From NCBI RefSeq assembly GCF_013184775.1, contig NZ_JAATVV010000001.1, forward strand, positions 310,001-374,000: a stretch of DNA of 64,000 nucleotides, in the 5' to 3' direction. Of the stretch, positions 43,485 to 52,991 are shown in pieces. Position 1 is the first letter of the stretch, and every line of letters begins with the position of its first letter. The notes below the pieces were generated by a model that was not told where the DNA came from, searched no databases, and worked only from the letters and a program-made list of their open reading frames with translations. The translations under genes and the position numbers were made by a program. The stretch comes from Martelella sp. HB161492 (GTDB taxonomy: Bacteria > Pseudomonadota > Alphaproteobacteria > Rhizobiales > Rhizobiaceae).

Positions 43485-46400
43485 ATGAATTACGCCGAGC
43501 TTTGCGTCACCTCCAATTTCACCTTTCTGACCGGTGCATCGCATCCGGAAGAATTAATCGCACGCGCGGCGGCTCTCGGGCTGGAGGCGATTGCGATCAC
43601 CGACCGCAATTCCTTTGCCGGTGTGGTCCGAGCCTTTTCCGCCCTGAAGGAGATCCGCCGCAAGCATGACGAAAAGCAGCAGGAACAGACAATCGCCCTG
43701 CGCGCAGCCCATCGCACGGATCCTTCCTCGCGCCAGCCGCTTTCCAAGCAACCGGGCCTGCCCGTCACGGTCCAGCGCCTGCCACGGCTGATCACCGGCT
43801 GCCGGCTGGTGCTTTCCGATTGCGCGATCGAATTCGTGGCGCTGGCGACGGACCGCCCGGCCTATGCGCGGCTGTCGCGGCTCTTGAGCCTTGGCAAGCA
43901 GCGGGCGGAAAAGGGCGAGTGCACACTTTTTCTCAAGGATCTGATGACATGGGCAGAAGGCGCGATCCTGATCGCATTGCCGCCCGATACCGGCCCGCAG
44001 ACGACCGATATCATTGCGCGGCTCCTGAACCGCTTTCCCGGCCATGTCTTTGTTGGCGCGGCGCCGCGCTATGATGGTTCCGACCAGGCCTGGTTTGCCC
44101 GCTTGGCCGCCCTGTCTCACCGGACAGGAGCGCCGATGGTTGCGGTCGGCGATGTGCTGATGCACCACGCCAGCCGCAGGCAGCTCGCCGATGTCCTGAC
44201 CTGCATGCGCCACCATATCACCATCGACGAAATCGGCCGGCTGGCGCTGCAAAATGCCGAGCGCCGGCTGAAGGGAGCGGCCGACATGGCCCGCCTTTAC
44301 GGCGACTATCCCGCTGCCATTCGCCGCACAGTGGAAATTGCCGCCCGTGTGAGCTTCGAATTATCGGAGCTCTCCTATGAATATCCAGACGAGATTGCCG
44401 ATGGCGAAAGCCCGATGCAAAGGCTGACGCGGCTTTGCTGGGAAGGCCTTCAGCGGCGCGCGCCCGGCGGCATTCCCGAACGCTACAGGACCCTGGCAGA
44501 AAAGGAGCTGGCGCTGGTCGAGGAGCTGAAATTCCCGGCCTATTTCCTGACCGTGCGCGATATTGTCGATCATGCCCGCTCGCTCGGCATCTTGTGCCAG
44601 GGGCGCGGCTCGGCCGCCAATTCGATCCTGTGCTATGCGCTCGGCATTACCGATGTCAGTCCGGACATGATCGCCATGGTGTTCGAGCGCTTTGTCTCCA
44701 AACATCGCGGCGAACCGCCGGATATCGATGTCGATTTCGAGCATGAACGGCGTGAGGAGGTCATTCAGCACATCTACAAGAAATATGGACGGCACCGCGC
44801 CGGGCTCTGTGCCACGGTGATCCATTTCCGCTCACGCTCGGCCATTCGTGAGGTCGGCAAGGTGATGGGCCTCAGCGATGATGTGACGGCAAGCCTGTCC
44901 GGCCAGATCTGGGGCATTTCCAATCAGGGGGCAGATCCGGAACGGCTGCGCGAGATCGGGCTCGATCTTTCCGACCGCCGGCTTTCCCAGACCATCAGGC
45001 TGATCGGCGAGATCATCGATTTCCCCCGGCACCTGTCGCAGCATGTCGGTGGCTTCGTTATCACCAGAGGCCGGCTCGACGAGCTCTGTCCGATCGAGAA
45101 TGCCGCCATGGAAGACCGGACCATCATCGAATGGGACAAGGATGACATCGACGCGCTCGGCATCCTGAAGGTCGATGTGCTGAGCCTTGGCATGCTGACC
45201 TGCCTGAAGAAGTCTTTCGATCTTGTTGAACAGCACTACGGGCGGGAACTGACCATCGACATGGTGCCGCAGGGTGACGAGGCGACCTATGACATGCTCT
45301 GTGCCGCCGATGCCATCGGCGTGTTTCAGGTGGAAAGCCGGGCGCAGATGAATTTTCTGCCGCGCATGAAGCCGCGCAGCTTTTACGATCTGGTGATCGA
45401 AGTGGCGATCGTGCGTCCCGGACCGATCCAGGGCGGCATGGTCCAGCCCTATATCAGGCGCCGGCAGAAGCTGGAAAAGGTCAGCTATCCGGATACCGCC
45501 TTGCGTTCGGTGCTGGAGAAAACCCTCGGCGTGCCGCTGTTTCAGGAACAGGCCATGATGATTGCCGTGGTGGCCGCCGGTTTTTCCGCCGAGGATGCCG
45601 ACCGGCTGCGCCGCTCGCTTGCCAGCTTCCGCCGCATGGGCACGATTGGCGGGTTCAAGGAACAGTTCATTACCGGCATGCTCAACAACGGTTATGACGC
45701 TGATTTTTCCGCCCGCTGCTTTGCCCAGATCGAGGGCTTTGCCGATTACGGCTTTCCCGAAAGCCATGCCGCCGCCTTCGCCATGCTGACCTATGTCTCG
45801 GCCTGGCTCAAATGCCATTACCCGGCAGCCTTTGCCTGTGCGCTGCTCAATGCCCAGCCGATGGGTTTCTACGCTCCGGCCCAGATCATCCGCGATGCCC
45901 GCGAGCATCAGGTCGAGGTGCGTCCGGTCTCGGTCAATCACAGTGCCTGGGACTGCACGCTGGAACGGCGCAGTGACCGCGACCATGCCCTGCGGCTCGG
46001 GCTGCGCCAGATCCGCGGCTTCCGCAAGGAAGATGCCGAATGGCTGGAACAGGCGCGCGGCAACGGCTACCAGACCCCGGAGGATGTGTGGCTGCGCGCC
46101 GGCCTCGCGCCCGCCGTGCTGGAACGCCTGGCCGAGGCGGATGCCTTTGCCGATGCCGGGCTCTCCCGGCGCGATGCGCTGTGGCGGGTCAAGGCAATCC
46201 GTGCGCCGAAGCCGCTGCCGCTGTTTGCCGATCCGATTGACGGCGAACATATCCGCGAGCCGGATGTCATCCTGCCGGCGATGAACCTCGGCGAGCAGGT
46301 GGTGGAGGATTATGTGGCGCTGCGGCTCAGCCTCAAGGCGCATCCAATGGAGCTGCTGCGCCCCCGGATTGACGGGCTGACACTGCATTCCGCCCTTGCA

Positions 46401-46805
46401 ACAACGCCTGAACGCCGGGTCAGCGTTACCGGTCTGGTGATCACCCGGCAACGCCCCGGCACCGCCTCCGGCGTGGTGTTTTTAACGCTTGAGGACGAAA
46501 CCGGCGTTTCCAATATCGTTGTCTGGAAGAAGGTTTATGAACGCTACCGCCGCATTGTGATGGGCGGCAGGCTGCTGAAAGTGACCGGCCCGCTGCAGCG
46601 CGAAGGCAGCGTGGTGCATGTGATTGCCGAGGTGATCGAGGACTGTTCGCATCTCTTGAGCGAACTCGGTCACCCGATGGATGATGCGATCGGCATCACC
46701 GATCCCAAGAGTGATGACGCGCCACGCCGGCCAAAGCTCGGCCCCCGCGCCCACCATCCGCGCGAGCAGGCCAAGAAGCTGTTTCCAAGCCGGGATTTCC
46801 ATTGA
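43485..46805 (+). CDS. dnaE2: Error-prone DNA polymerase DnaE2 (ImuC)
   Basis: DnaE2 is the C-family polymerase responsible for damage-induced mutagenesis in bacteria lacking PolV. The 1106-residue protein has an N-terminal PHP domain (MNYAELCVTSNFTFLTGASHPEELIARAAALGLEAIAITDRNSFAGVVRA), the polymerase core with GRGSAANSILCYALGITDVSP and PPDIDVDFEHERREEVIQ supplying the catalytic Asp residues, and a C-terminal helix-hairpin-helix plus OB-fold. Length matches DnaE2 and is shorter than replicative DnaE1. The ATG at 43485 follows imuB by 9 bp. Confidence 0.97.
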   Translation: MNYAELCVTSNFTFLTGASHPEELIARAAALGLEAIAITDRNSFAGVVRAFSALKEIRRKHDEKQQEQTIALRAAHRTDPSSRQPLSKQPGLPVTVQRLPRLITGCRLVLSDCAIEFVALATDRPAYARLSRLLSLGKQRAEKGECTLFLKDLMTWAEGAILIALPPDTGPQTTDIIARLLNRFPGHVFVGAAPRYDGSDQAWFARLAALSHRTGAPMVAVGDVLMHHASRRQLADVLTCMRHHITIDEIGRLALQNAERRLKGAADMARLYGDYPAAIRRTVEIAARVSFELSELSYEYPDEIADGESPMQRLTRLCWEGLQRRAPGGIPERYRTLAEKELALVEELKFPAYFLTVRDIVDHARSLGILCQGRGSAANSILCYALGITDVSPDMIAMVFERFVSKHRGEPPDIDVDFEHERREEVIQHIYKKYGRHRAGLCATVIHFRSRSAIREVGKVMGLSDDVTASLSGQIWGISNQGADPERLREIGLDLSDRRLSQTIRLIGEIIDFPRHLSQHVGGFVITRGRLDELCPIENAAMEDRTIIEWDKDDIDALGILKVDVLSLGMLTCLKKSFDLVEQHYGRELTIDMVPQGDEATYDMLCAADAIGVFQVESRAQMNFLPRMKPRSFYDLVIEVAIVRPGPIQGGMVQPYIRRRQKLEKVSYPDTALRSVLEKTLGVPLFQEQAMMIAVVAAGFSAEDADRLRRSLASFRRMGTIGGFKEQFITGMLNNGYDADFSARCFAQIEGFADYGFPESHAAAFAMLTYVSAWLKCHYPAAFACALLNAQPMGFYAPAQIIRDAREHQVEVRPVSVNHSAWDCTLERRSDRDHALRLGLRQIRGFRKEDAEWLEQARGNGYQTPEDVWLRAGLAPAVLERLAEADAFADAGLSRRDALWRVKAIRAPKPLPLFADPIDGEHIREPDVILPAMNLGEQVVEDYVALRLSLKAHPMELLRPRIDGLTLHSALATTPERRVSVTGLVITRQRPGTASGVVFLTLEDETGVSNIVVWKKVYERYRRIVMGGRLLKVTGPLQREGSVVHVIAEVIEDCSHLLSELGHPMDDAIGITDPKSDDAPRRPKLGPRAHHPREQAKKLFPSRDFH

Positions 46806-46878
46806 GGCAAGGCCTGAATTTAAAATCAACGCCCGATTTCCGACAGACCGGCTTATCGCGCAATGCTATCAACAATGC

Positions 46879-47997
46879 ATGCTGTTTGATCTACCCGACC
46901 ACGAGACACTTTATCAGGCGCTTCTGGCCCGCGACCCGCATTATGACGGGCAGGCCTATGTCTGTGTCGCAACCACCGGCATTTTCTGCCGGCTCACCTG
47001 TCCGGCGCGCAAGCCGCGCCGGGAGAACTGCAGCTTTCAGGCCACCATCGGCGCCTGTATCGAAGCCGGGTTCCGCCCCTGCAAGCGGTGCCATCCGCTG
47101 CAGGCAGCGGCCAGTCAGGACCCGACAATTGCGGCCCTGCTCGAAGCCCTTGATGCCCGTCCGGATATCCGCTGGAGCGAAGCACGCATCGCAGCGCTCG
47201 GCCATGATCTTTCCACCGTCCGCCGGGCGTTCAAGCGCCATTACGGCATGACATTCCTGGAAATGGCGCGCCAGCGACGCTTAAGGGAAGGTTTCGAGAC
47301 GCTGGCCGGTGGCGGCAAGATGATCACCGCCCAGCATGAGGCCGGTTTTGGCTCGCCAAGCGCATTCCGGGCGGCTTTTGCCCGTCTTCTCGGCTGTTTG
47401 CCGTCAGAGCTGCGCGGCCCGGCCGTGCTGAAGGCAAGCTGGATTGCCACCCCGCTTGGCGACATGATTGCCGTCGCCAGCGAAACCCATCTGCATCTGC
47501 TTGAATTCACCGAGCGAAAGGCACTTCCGGCGGAACTGAAAAAACTGCGCCAGGCGAGCCGGGGCTGCCTCGGCATTGGCCGCACCGCCATCACAGAACA
47601 GGCGGAAACCGAACTGGCCGCCTTCTTCGCCGGCCGCATGGCCCGGTTTCAGACGCCGCTTCACCAGGCGGGCAGCGCCTTCAGCCGCGCGGTCTGGGAT
47701 GCGCTATGCGAGATCCCGGCCGGCGAGACCCGCTCCTATGCCGAGATTGCCCGGCTGATCGGCAATCCGGCGGCGACACGGGCTGTCGCCCGTGCCAATG
47801 GCGCAAACCAGATCGCCCTCATGGTGCCCTGCCACCGGGTCATCGGTGCCGACGGGTCGCTGACCGGTTATGGTGGCGGGCTGTGGCGCAAGCAGCGCCT
47901 GCTGGAGATCGAACGCGACTATCGCAGGCCGCCTCCAGCATCGCATCAGCCATCAGAGGCGCTGAGCGGCGGGCCTTTGCCCCCGCCCGCCCGCTGA
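46879..47997 (+). CDS. ada: Ada: bifunctional methyl sensor and O6-methylguanine methyltransferase
   Basis: Ada repairs methyl phosphotriesters and O6-methylguanine and, once methylated, activates the adaptive response. The 372-residue protein keeps all parts. The N-terminal zinc/methyl-acceptor domain (CVATTGIFCRLTCPARKPRRENCSF and FRPCKRCHP) is followed by an AraC-type DNA-binding middle (WSEARIAALGHDLSTVRRAFKRHYGMTFLEMARQRRL) and the C-terminal methyltransferase with active PCHRVIG. I start at 46879 (MLFDLPDHETLY); the longer frame overlaps dnaE2. It lies 73 bp after dnaE2 on the same strand, forming a DNA damage cluster. Confidence 0.95.
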   Translation: MLFDLPDHETLYQALLARDPHYDGQAYVCVATTGIFCRLTCPARKPRRENCSFQATIGACIEAGFRPCKRCHPLQAAASQDPTIAALLEALDARPDIRWSEARIAALGHDLSTVRRAFKRHYGMTFLEMARQRRLREGFETLAGGGKMITAQHEAGFGSPSAFRAAFARLLGCLPSELRGPAVLKASWIATPLGDMIAVASETHLHLLEFTERKALPAELKKLRQASRGCLGIGRTAITEQAETELAAFFAGRMARFQTPLHQAGSAFSRAVWDALCEIPAGETRSYAEIARLIGNPAATRAVARANGANQIALMVPCHRVIGADGSLTGYGGGLWRKQRLLEIERDYRRPPPASHQPSEALSGGPLPPPAR

Positions 47998-48004
47998 GCC
48001 GCAA

Positions 48005-48445
48005 TCAGGCAGCGGCAACCTTGTCCAGAACATCCAGCGCCTCGACAACGGCGGCTGCGGCCTCGCGGCCCTTGTTATGGGCATCGTCGGCCGAACGGCG
48101 GAAGGCCTGATCAGCGGTATAGGTCGTCAGAATGCCGAAGGAGAGCGGCACGCCGGTTTCCAGCGATGCCTGCATCAGCCCATGGGCCGCGGCATCGGAA
48201 ATATATTCGAAATGGGCTGTTTCGCCCTTGATGACGGCGCCGATGCAGACAACGCCGGCAAATTTGCCGCTGCGCGCGAGCGTCTTAGCCACCAGCGGAA
48301 TTTCAAATGCGCCGGGTGCATTGAAGATATCGTCCTTCGAAACGGCATGGCCGCGCGCTTCAAGCTCGGCCAGAGCCCCGGTCAGAAGGCCGGAGGTGAC
48401 GCGCTCATTGAAGTGACTGATGACAATGGCAAGACGGTGCGACAT
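48005..48445 (-). CDS. ribH: 6,7-dimethyl-8-ribityllumazine synthase RibH
   Basis: RibH condenses 5-amino-6-ribitylaminouracil with 3,4-dihydroxy-2-butanone 4-phosphate. The 146-residue protein shows NAPGAFEIPLVAKTLA (ribityl site), CIGAVIKGETAHFEYISDAAAHGLM (phosphate-binding GET-H pattern) and VPLSFGILTTYTADQAFRR. The type is the ordinary pentameric or icosahedral one, not the type-II RibH2 of Brucella. It is the third gene of the FMN-riboswitch operon, 41 bp after ribBA. Confidence 0.94.
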   Translation of the reverse strand: MSHRLAIVISHFNERVTSGLLTGALAELEARGHAVSKDDIFNAPGAFEIPLVAKTLARSGKFAGVVCIGAVIKGETAHFEYISDAAAHGLMQASLETGVPLSFGILTTYTADQAFRRSADDAHNKGREAAAAVVEALDVLDKVAAA

Positions 48446-48486
48446 GGTTTTTCTTCCTTGTTATCCAGATTGTCTGGCGATGGGGC

Positions 48487-49686
48487 TTATTCGGCAGCGG
48501 GCAGGAAATGCCCGAATTTCAGCCGCTTGGCGGCAAGGTAATCTTCATTGAACGGATTGGCCGCGATGATCAGCGGCATCCGCCGTTCCACAGCGATGCC
48601 GAAAGCGGCGAGGCTGTCGGCCTTGTCGGGATTATTGGTCAAAAGCTTGACCCGGCTGATGCCGAGATGGCGCAGGATATGGGCGGCCGGCCAGTAGCTG
48701 CGCTGATCGGCCGGCAGGCCAAGCGCCAGATTGGCGGCATGGGTATCAAGCCCCTGTTCCTGCAGATGATAGGCGCGGATCTTGTTGGCAAGGCCGATGC
48801 CGCGCCCTTCCTGCCCGCGCAGATAGATCAGTACTCCGCCATTCTGGCCAATCAGGTCCATGCTGGCGGAAAGCTGCTCACCGCAATCGCAGCGGCGTGA
48901 CCCGAACACATCCCCCGTCAGGCATTCCGAATGAACCCGCACCAAAGGTGCATCCTCAAGCGGCCCCTTGACCAGCACCAGATGCTCCTGCCCGCTCAGG
49001 GTCTCGCGGAAGGCATGGGCGACGAATTCCGTATTCGAAAGCCCGGCCGGCAGCGCTGCATCGGCGACTTCCTCCACCAGCATCTCGTGGATCTGGCGAT
49101 ATTCGGCAAGTTCGGCAATTGTCAGCAAGGGCAGGCCATGCTTTTCGGCAAAGGCGACCAGATCCGGCCGGCGGGCCATCTCGCCATCATCGCGCATGAT
49201 CTCGCAGATCACGCCGGCCGGCGTCAGTCCGGCAAGGCGGGCGAGATCGACGGCCCCTTCCGTATGGCCATTGCGGGCCAGAACCCCGCCATCCTTTGCT
49301 TTCAGCGGAAACATATGGCCGGGTGAGACGATCTCCTGCGGCCCGGACGCCGGATCGGCGGCAATGCGGGCTGTCAGGGCTCGCTCACGCGCCGAAATGC
49401 CGGTGGTGACGCCATGACGTGCCTCGATTGACACGGTGAAAGCCGTTTCATGCGGCGCATCATTCTTTTCCACCATCGGCTTCAGACCGAGCTGATCGAT
49501 CTTTTCCGCCGTCAGCGCCAGGCAGATCAGCCCACGTCCGTGCGTTGCCATGAAATTGACTGCCTCGGTGGTGGCAAATTCGGCCGCAACCACCAGATCG
49601 CCCTCGTTCTCACGGTTCTCGTCGTCGACAAGCACCACCATGCGGCCAGCCTTCAGCGCGGCAAGCGCGGTTTCAACAGTGTTCAT
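48487..49686 (-). CDS. ribBA: RibBA: DHBP synthase / GTP cyclohydrolase II
   Basis: This bifunctional enzyme starts both branches of riboflavin synthesis. Residues ~1-200 form 3,4-dihydroxy-2-butanone-4-phosphate synthase (VVLVDDENRENEGDLVVAAE, HGRGLICLAL, RNGHTEGAVDLARLAG). Residues ~205-399 resemble GTP cyclohydrolase II, with the zinc Cys cluster CLTGDVFGSRRCDCGEQL and the YLRGQEGRGIGLANKIRAYHLQ loop. The ATG at 49686 has AAGGAAG upstream; the earlier in-frame ATG at 49704 is inferior. It lies 30 bp after ribD. Confidence 0.93.
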   Translation of the reverse strand: MNTVETALAALKAGRMVVLVDDENRENEGDLVVAAEFATTEAVNFMATHGRGLICLALTAEKIDQLGLKPMVEKNDAPHETAFTVSIEARHGVTTGISARERALTARIAADPASGPQEIVSPGHMFPLKAKDGGVLARNGHTEGAVDLARLAGLTPAGVICEIMRDDGEMARRPDLVAFAEKHGLPLLTIAELAEYRQIHEMLVEEVADAALPAGLSNTEFVAHAFRETLSGQEHLVLVKGPLEDAPLVRVHSECLTGDVFGSRRCDCGEQLSASMDLIGQNGGVLIYLRGQEGRGIGLANKIRAYHLQEQGLDTHAANLALGLPADQRSYWPAAHILRHLGISRVKLLTNNPDKADSLAAFGIAVERRMPLIIAANPFNEDYLAAKRLKFGHFLPAAE

Positions 49687-49716
49687 GGTCGTCTTCCTTT
49701 TCATCAGGTGCAGCGA

Positions 49717-50757
49717 TCAGGCCGCACTTTCGGTCACAGCCGAAAATTCATTCGAGGACCGCCGCTGAATGCGCACATCATCGGCGCCAGTCCCTGCGTT
49801 CCGGGTGATCACCACATGCTCATCCCACAGACCCGCCGAAAGCACAGCCTCTGTCAATGTCGGCCCGGCTTCCACCAGCACTTCCAGCACCCCGGCAGCC
49901 CCCAGCCTGAAAAGCGCCTCGTCAATCGTGGCCGCAGGCAACAGCTGGAAACCGCGATCGCGGGCCGCCGCCAGATAGGACTGCGAAACGCGGCCACGGC
50001 GATCGAGAATGGTCAGAAATCGTGTCTTTTCAGGGAAATCGGCAACACGGCGCACGGTAAAGGCCGGATCATCGGCAAGCACAGTGCCTGAACCGGTGAG
50101 GATTGCATCGGCCCGCCGGCGCAGCCGATGGGCAAGATCGAGCGACGCCGCACTGGTAAAGGTCTTCTGCCCTTCAGGCGGGATCATGCTGCCATCAGCC
50201 GTCAGGGCCTGCTTGACGGTGACAAAGGGACGCCCGGTCACGCTGTGCTTGGCAAAGGGGGCGATCAGACGCGCCGCCTCGTTTGCCAGAGCCTCTGCCG
50301 CAGCACCGCCAAGGCTGGCAATCAGACCGACCTCCAGCCCTTCGGCACGAAGCCTGGCCATGCCGCCGCCTTCGACATGCGGATTGGGATCGGCGGCACC
50401 CACCAGCACATGACGCGCGGGGGACGCAAGAATAGCCATGCTGCAGGCCGGGGTGCGCCCGACATGATTGCAGGGCTCAAGCGTGACGACGACGGTGTGA
50501 ACCGCGGACAATGTGCCATTGGCGCGCGCCGCAGCCAGCGCCCGCGCCTCGGCATGGCCGGTGCCGGCCCGTTCATGGGCGCCGGTTGAAAGAACCCGTC
50601 CCGTATCATCCAGCAGGACACAGCCGACCGGCGGGTTGGGCGCGGTTGCGCCAGCATAGGCGGACGCAAGGTCAAGCGCCTGACGAAAAGCGTCAAGCAG
50701 CACCTGCTGCGGCAGACTGCCGGATTCCTGGCGAAAAGCTTTCTCACTGCCCATCAT
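49717..50757 (-). CDS. ribD: RibD: riboflavin deaminase/reductase
   Basis: RibD deaminates 2,5-diamino-6-ribosylamino-pyrimidinone phosphate and then reduces the ribose. The 346-residue protein has the N-terminal CDA-type zinc deaminase (GTGHAEARALAAARANG and LEPCNHVGRTPACSM as metal ligands) and a C-terminal DHFR-like reductase (PFVTVKQALTADGSM, RRRADAILTGSGTVLADDP). ATG at 50757 follows AAGGA. It is the first gene of ribD-ribBA-ribH and lies behind an FMN riboswitch. Confidence 0.94.
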   Translation of the reverse strand: MMGSEKAFRQESGSLPQQVLLDAFRQALDLASAYAGATAPNPPVGCVLLDDTGRVLSTGAHERAGTGHAEARALAAARANGTLSAVHTVVVTLEPCNHVGRTPACSMAILASPARHVLVGAADPNPHVEGGGMARLRAEGLEVGLIASLGGAAAEALANEAARLIAPFAKHSVTGRPFVTVKQALTADGSMIPPEGQKTFTSAASLDLAHRLRRRADAILTGSGTVLADDPAFTVRRVADFPEKTRFLTILDRRGRVSQSYLAAARDRGFQLLPAATIDEALFRLGAAGVLEVLVEAGPTLTEAVLSAGLWDEHVVITRNAGTGADDVRIQRRSSNEFSAVTESAA

Positions 50758-50875
50758 CAACTCGTCCTTTGCAAAAGACGCAATCAGGGCATCAACAGAC
50801 GTTTCGACCGCTCCTGTTTCTCCAAGGAGCAGCCTCCGCGCCTGATTTCAGCAAGGCGCAGTTTTCCGTCATGTC

Positions 50876-51013
50876 GTTCTCTTCCATCCGGACTTTAACC
50901 GTCGGCTCCGGGTTCACACCGGATCTGCTGACCCTGCCGAAACGGCAGGCGCTCGCGGGCTGATGCCAGAAGGCAAATACCGCCGGTGGGGAATTTCACC
51001 CCGCCCTGAGAAC
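50876..51013 (-). ncRNA. FMN riboswitch (RFN element)
   Basis: The minus strand carries the RFN pattern in order: GTTCTC, AGGGCGGGGTGAAATTCCCC, ACCGGCGGTA, AGCCCGCGAGCG, a variable hairpin, GGTCAGCAGATCCGGTG, AACCCGGAGCCGACGG and TTAAAGTCCGGATGG. It closes with GAGAAC (50881-50876), pairing with the initial GTTCTC (51013-51008). FMN binding would repress ribD-ribBA-ribH. The ~118 bp before ribD hold a GCGCC/GGCGC hairpin that could be part of the expression platform; 51014-51123 hold nothing that I can name. Confidence 0.96.
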
Positions 51014-51123
51014 ATCACCGGTCATCACCGGTAGCAGGAAGATAGGCACAAATCATCGCCGGCGCAAGATCGCGCGGCATCGCAGCCGTAACCGAAGATT
51101 GAACACTGTGTTTCAACGTCAGT

Positions 51124-51930
51124 TCAGACTGCCCCGCGCGGCCCGATCACCGCTTTCAGTGCTGATGCGGCAGCCGGTGTCACCGCCAGCACAGGCTGAC
51201 GCTTACTCCAGTCGCCATGCGTTGAAAAACCTTCCGTTTCCCCACCCGCCTCACGCACAAGCAACAGGCCTGCGAGGCAGTCCCACGGACTGAGCGCGGG
51301 CTCATAAAAGCCGAGCAGATTACCGGACGCAACCATGGAGAGAGACCGCGCCGCCGAGCCGAAACGCATATACATGCCGCCTGCCGCCATCAGCCGGGTG
51401 ATGACACCACCGACATGCGCGGCAAAATGCGGGGCACCGGGACCAATCACCACCAGCCCGCCATCGAGCGGCGTCGCGTGATCAATGCGGATCGGGCTAT
51501 CATTGCAAAATGCGCCCTTGCCGGTTTCGGCGAAAAACAGCTTGCCTTCCGCCGGTGCAAAGATCAGGCCCGCCACCGTCTCGTCATCCTTCAGCAGTGC
51601 AATGACGACGGTCCAGCTTGGCATGCCATGCAGAAAGGCCGCCGTGCCATCAATCGGATCGATGACCCAGCTATAGGCTGAGGCGCCATCGCGCCGGCCA
51701 TGCTCCTCGCCCCAGAGCCCGTCTTCGGGAAAAGCGGTCGAAAGTGCCGTGCGAATTTCGGTTTCGACATTGCGGTCAGCTTCGCTCACCGTATCCTGCC
51801 CTGAGGTCTTTCGCTCAACACTGAGCGTGTGAAACCGCTCGAAATAGCCAAGCGCGGTTGCTCCTGCCTTGACGATGATGGACTTGGCGACGGCGATGCG
51901 TGCTGCCTGCGGATCTGAAATGTCATTCAT
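51124..51930 (-). CDS. Inositol-monophosphatase-family sugar phosphatase
   Basis: A 268-residue Mg2+-dependent phosphatase of the FIG/IMPase fold. The metal and catalytic motifs are complete: GEEHG (74-78), DPIDGTAAF (91-99) and the C-terminal SPWDCLAGLLLVREAGG. It is the last gene of the phosphodiester operon, 41 bp after a LacI regulator. Next to a glycerophosphodiester phosphodiesterase it would fit removal of phosphate from the sugar or inositol phosphate released, much as AccG does in the agrocinopine pathway. The exact substrate is inferred. Confidence 0.85.
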   Translation of the reverse strand: MNDISDPQAARIAVAKSIIVKAGATALGYFERFHTLSVERKTSGQDTVSEADRNVETEIRTALSTAFPEDGLWGEEHGRRDGASAYSWVIDPIDGTAAFLHGMPSWTVVIALLKDDETVAGLIFAPAEGKLFFAETGKGAFCNDSPIRIDHATPLDGGLVVIGPGAPHFAAHVGGVITRLMAAGGMYMRFGSAARSLSMVASGNLLGFYEPALSPWDCLAGLLLVREAGGETEGFSTHGDWSKRQPVLAVTPAAASALKAVIGPRGAV

Positions 51931-51971
51931 ACGGATGCTTGTCTCTTGGCTTGTCTCTTGGCTTGCAGAAA

Positions 51972-52991
51972 TTACAGGGCACGCGTCGTTGCGCGCCGGA
52001 TCAGTTTGACTGGCAGAATGGTCTCGCCCGTTTCTTCCTCGGCCATGGCGCGACCGAGTGACGTGAGGGCCTCGCTGGCGACTGCGGCCGGGTCCTGGCG
52101 CACCGTGGTCAGGTTATAGCTTGCCCATGCAGCCTCGGGTATGTCGTCGCAGGCGACCAGTGCAAGATCGTCCGGCAGGCGAAGACCGCCTTCGCGCCTC
52201 AATCCATCGAGAAAGCCGAGCGCAAAGAAATCATTGGCGCAATAGACACCGTCAACCGATGGCATGGCGGCAAGGAAGGCCCGCGCCGCCTCTTCGCCGC
52301 CCTCATGGTTCTGCCGTTCGCCGAAAAACGGATCGGTGAGCGTGATGCCAAGCTCTGCCGCGCGCAGAGCGAATGCATCACGGCGCTGGCCGATCGAGTA
52401 GGAAAGGCGTCGCTGGCCGGCATAGGCCAGCCTTCGGCAGCCGGAGCGGTAAAGCTCGTCGGCGGCCAGCCTGCCGGCCTCGGCGTGATCATGGCGGACA
52501 CTGGCGACATTGCCGCCGACGGGCGCCTTTTCCACCAGAACCAGGGGCACGCCATGGCGGATACATTCCTCAGCAATCGCACGCGGCGGCGTGTCGGAGG
52601 TAACGATGGCGCCGGAGACGTTATAATGTAGCATCATGTCGATCAGCCGGCTGATATTGTCGCCAGCGCTCCACGGCAGCAGGAAGGGACGGAAATCCCG
52701 TGCCACCAGGCCGCGCGCCAGCTTGTCGACCAGAATGGACCGCAGCGAATGCTCCAGATCCGAAACAACCATGGCAACGAGATTGGTGCGCTGGGTGGAA
52801 AGGCTGCGCGCAAGGAAATTGACCCGATAACCGAGCTTTTCGGCGGCTTCGCGGACCTTTTCCCGCGTGGCCGGCGCGACACTTGCACCCGGCGTGAAGG
52901 TGCGCGACACCGCGGATCGCGACACACCGGCGAGCCGGGCGACGTCATCCGCCGTCGGCTGGCGGCAGCGCTGCTGGCTGTCATCGCCCAT
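51972..52991 (-). CDS. LacI-family transcriptional regulator
   Basis: A 339-residue LacI/GalR repressor. The hinge and helix-turn-helix are at residues ~12-60 (PTADDVARLAGVSRSAVSRTFTPGASVAPATREKVREAAEKLGYRVN), followed by a periplasmic-binding-protein-like ligand domain. I start at 52991, where ATG overlaps the stop of the GDPD gene (TGATG). The frame upstream adds seven residues and lies inside that gene. The two palindromic operators upstream of the operon (59094-59133) are the likely targets. Confidence 0.9.
   Translation of the reverse strand: MGDDSQQRCRQPTADDVARLAGVSRSAVSRTFTPGASVAPATREKVREAAEKLGYRVNFLARSLSTQRTNLVAMVVSDLEHSLRSILVDKLARGLVARDFRPFLLPWSAGDNISRLIDMMLHYNVSGAIVTSDTPPRAIAEECIRHGVPLVLVEKAPVGGNVASVRHDHAEAGRLAADELYRSGCRRLAYAGQRRLSYSIGQRRDAFALRAAELGITLTDPFFGERQNHEGGEEAARAFLAAMPSVDGVYCANDFFALGFLDGLRREGGLRLPDDLALVACDDIPEAAWASYNLTTVRQDPAAVASEALTSLGRAMAEEETGETILPVKLIRRATTRAL

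Noticed and set aside
41949-43544. 531-codon open frame antisense to imuB
   Set aside because: imuB is supported by sequence and operon context; the antisense frame is compositional.
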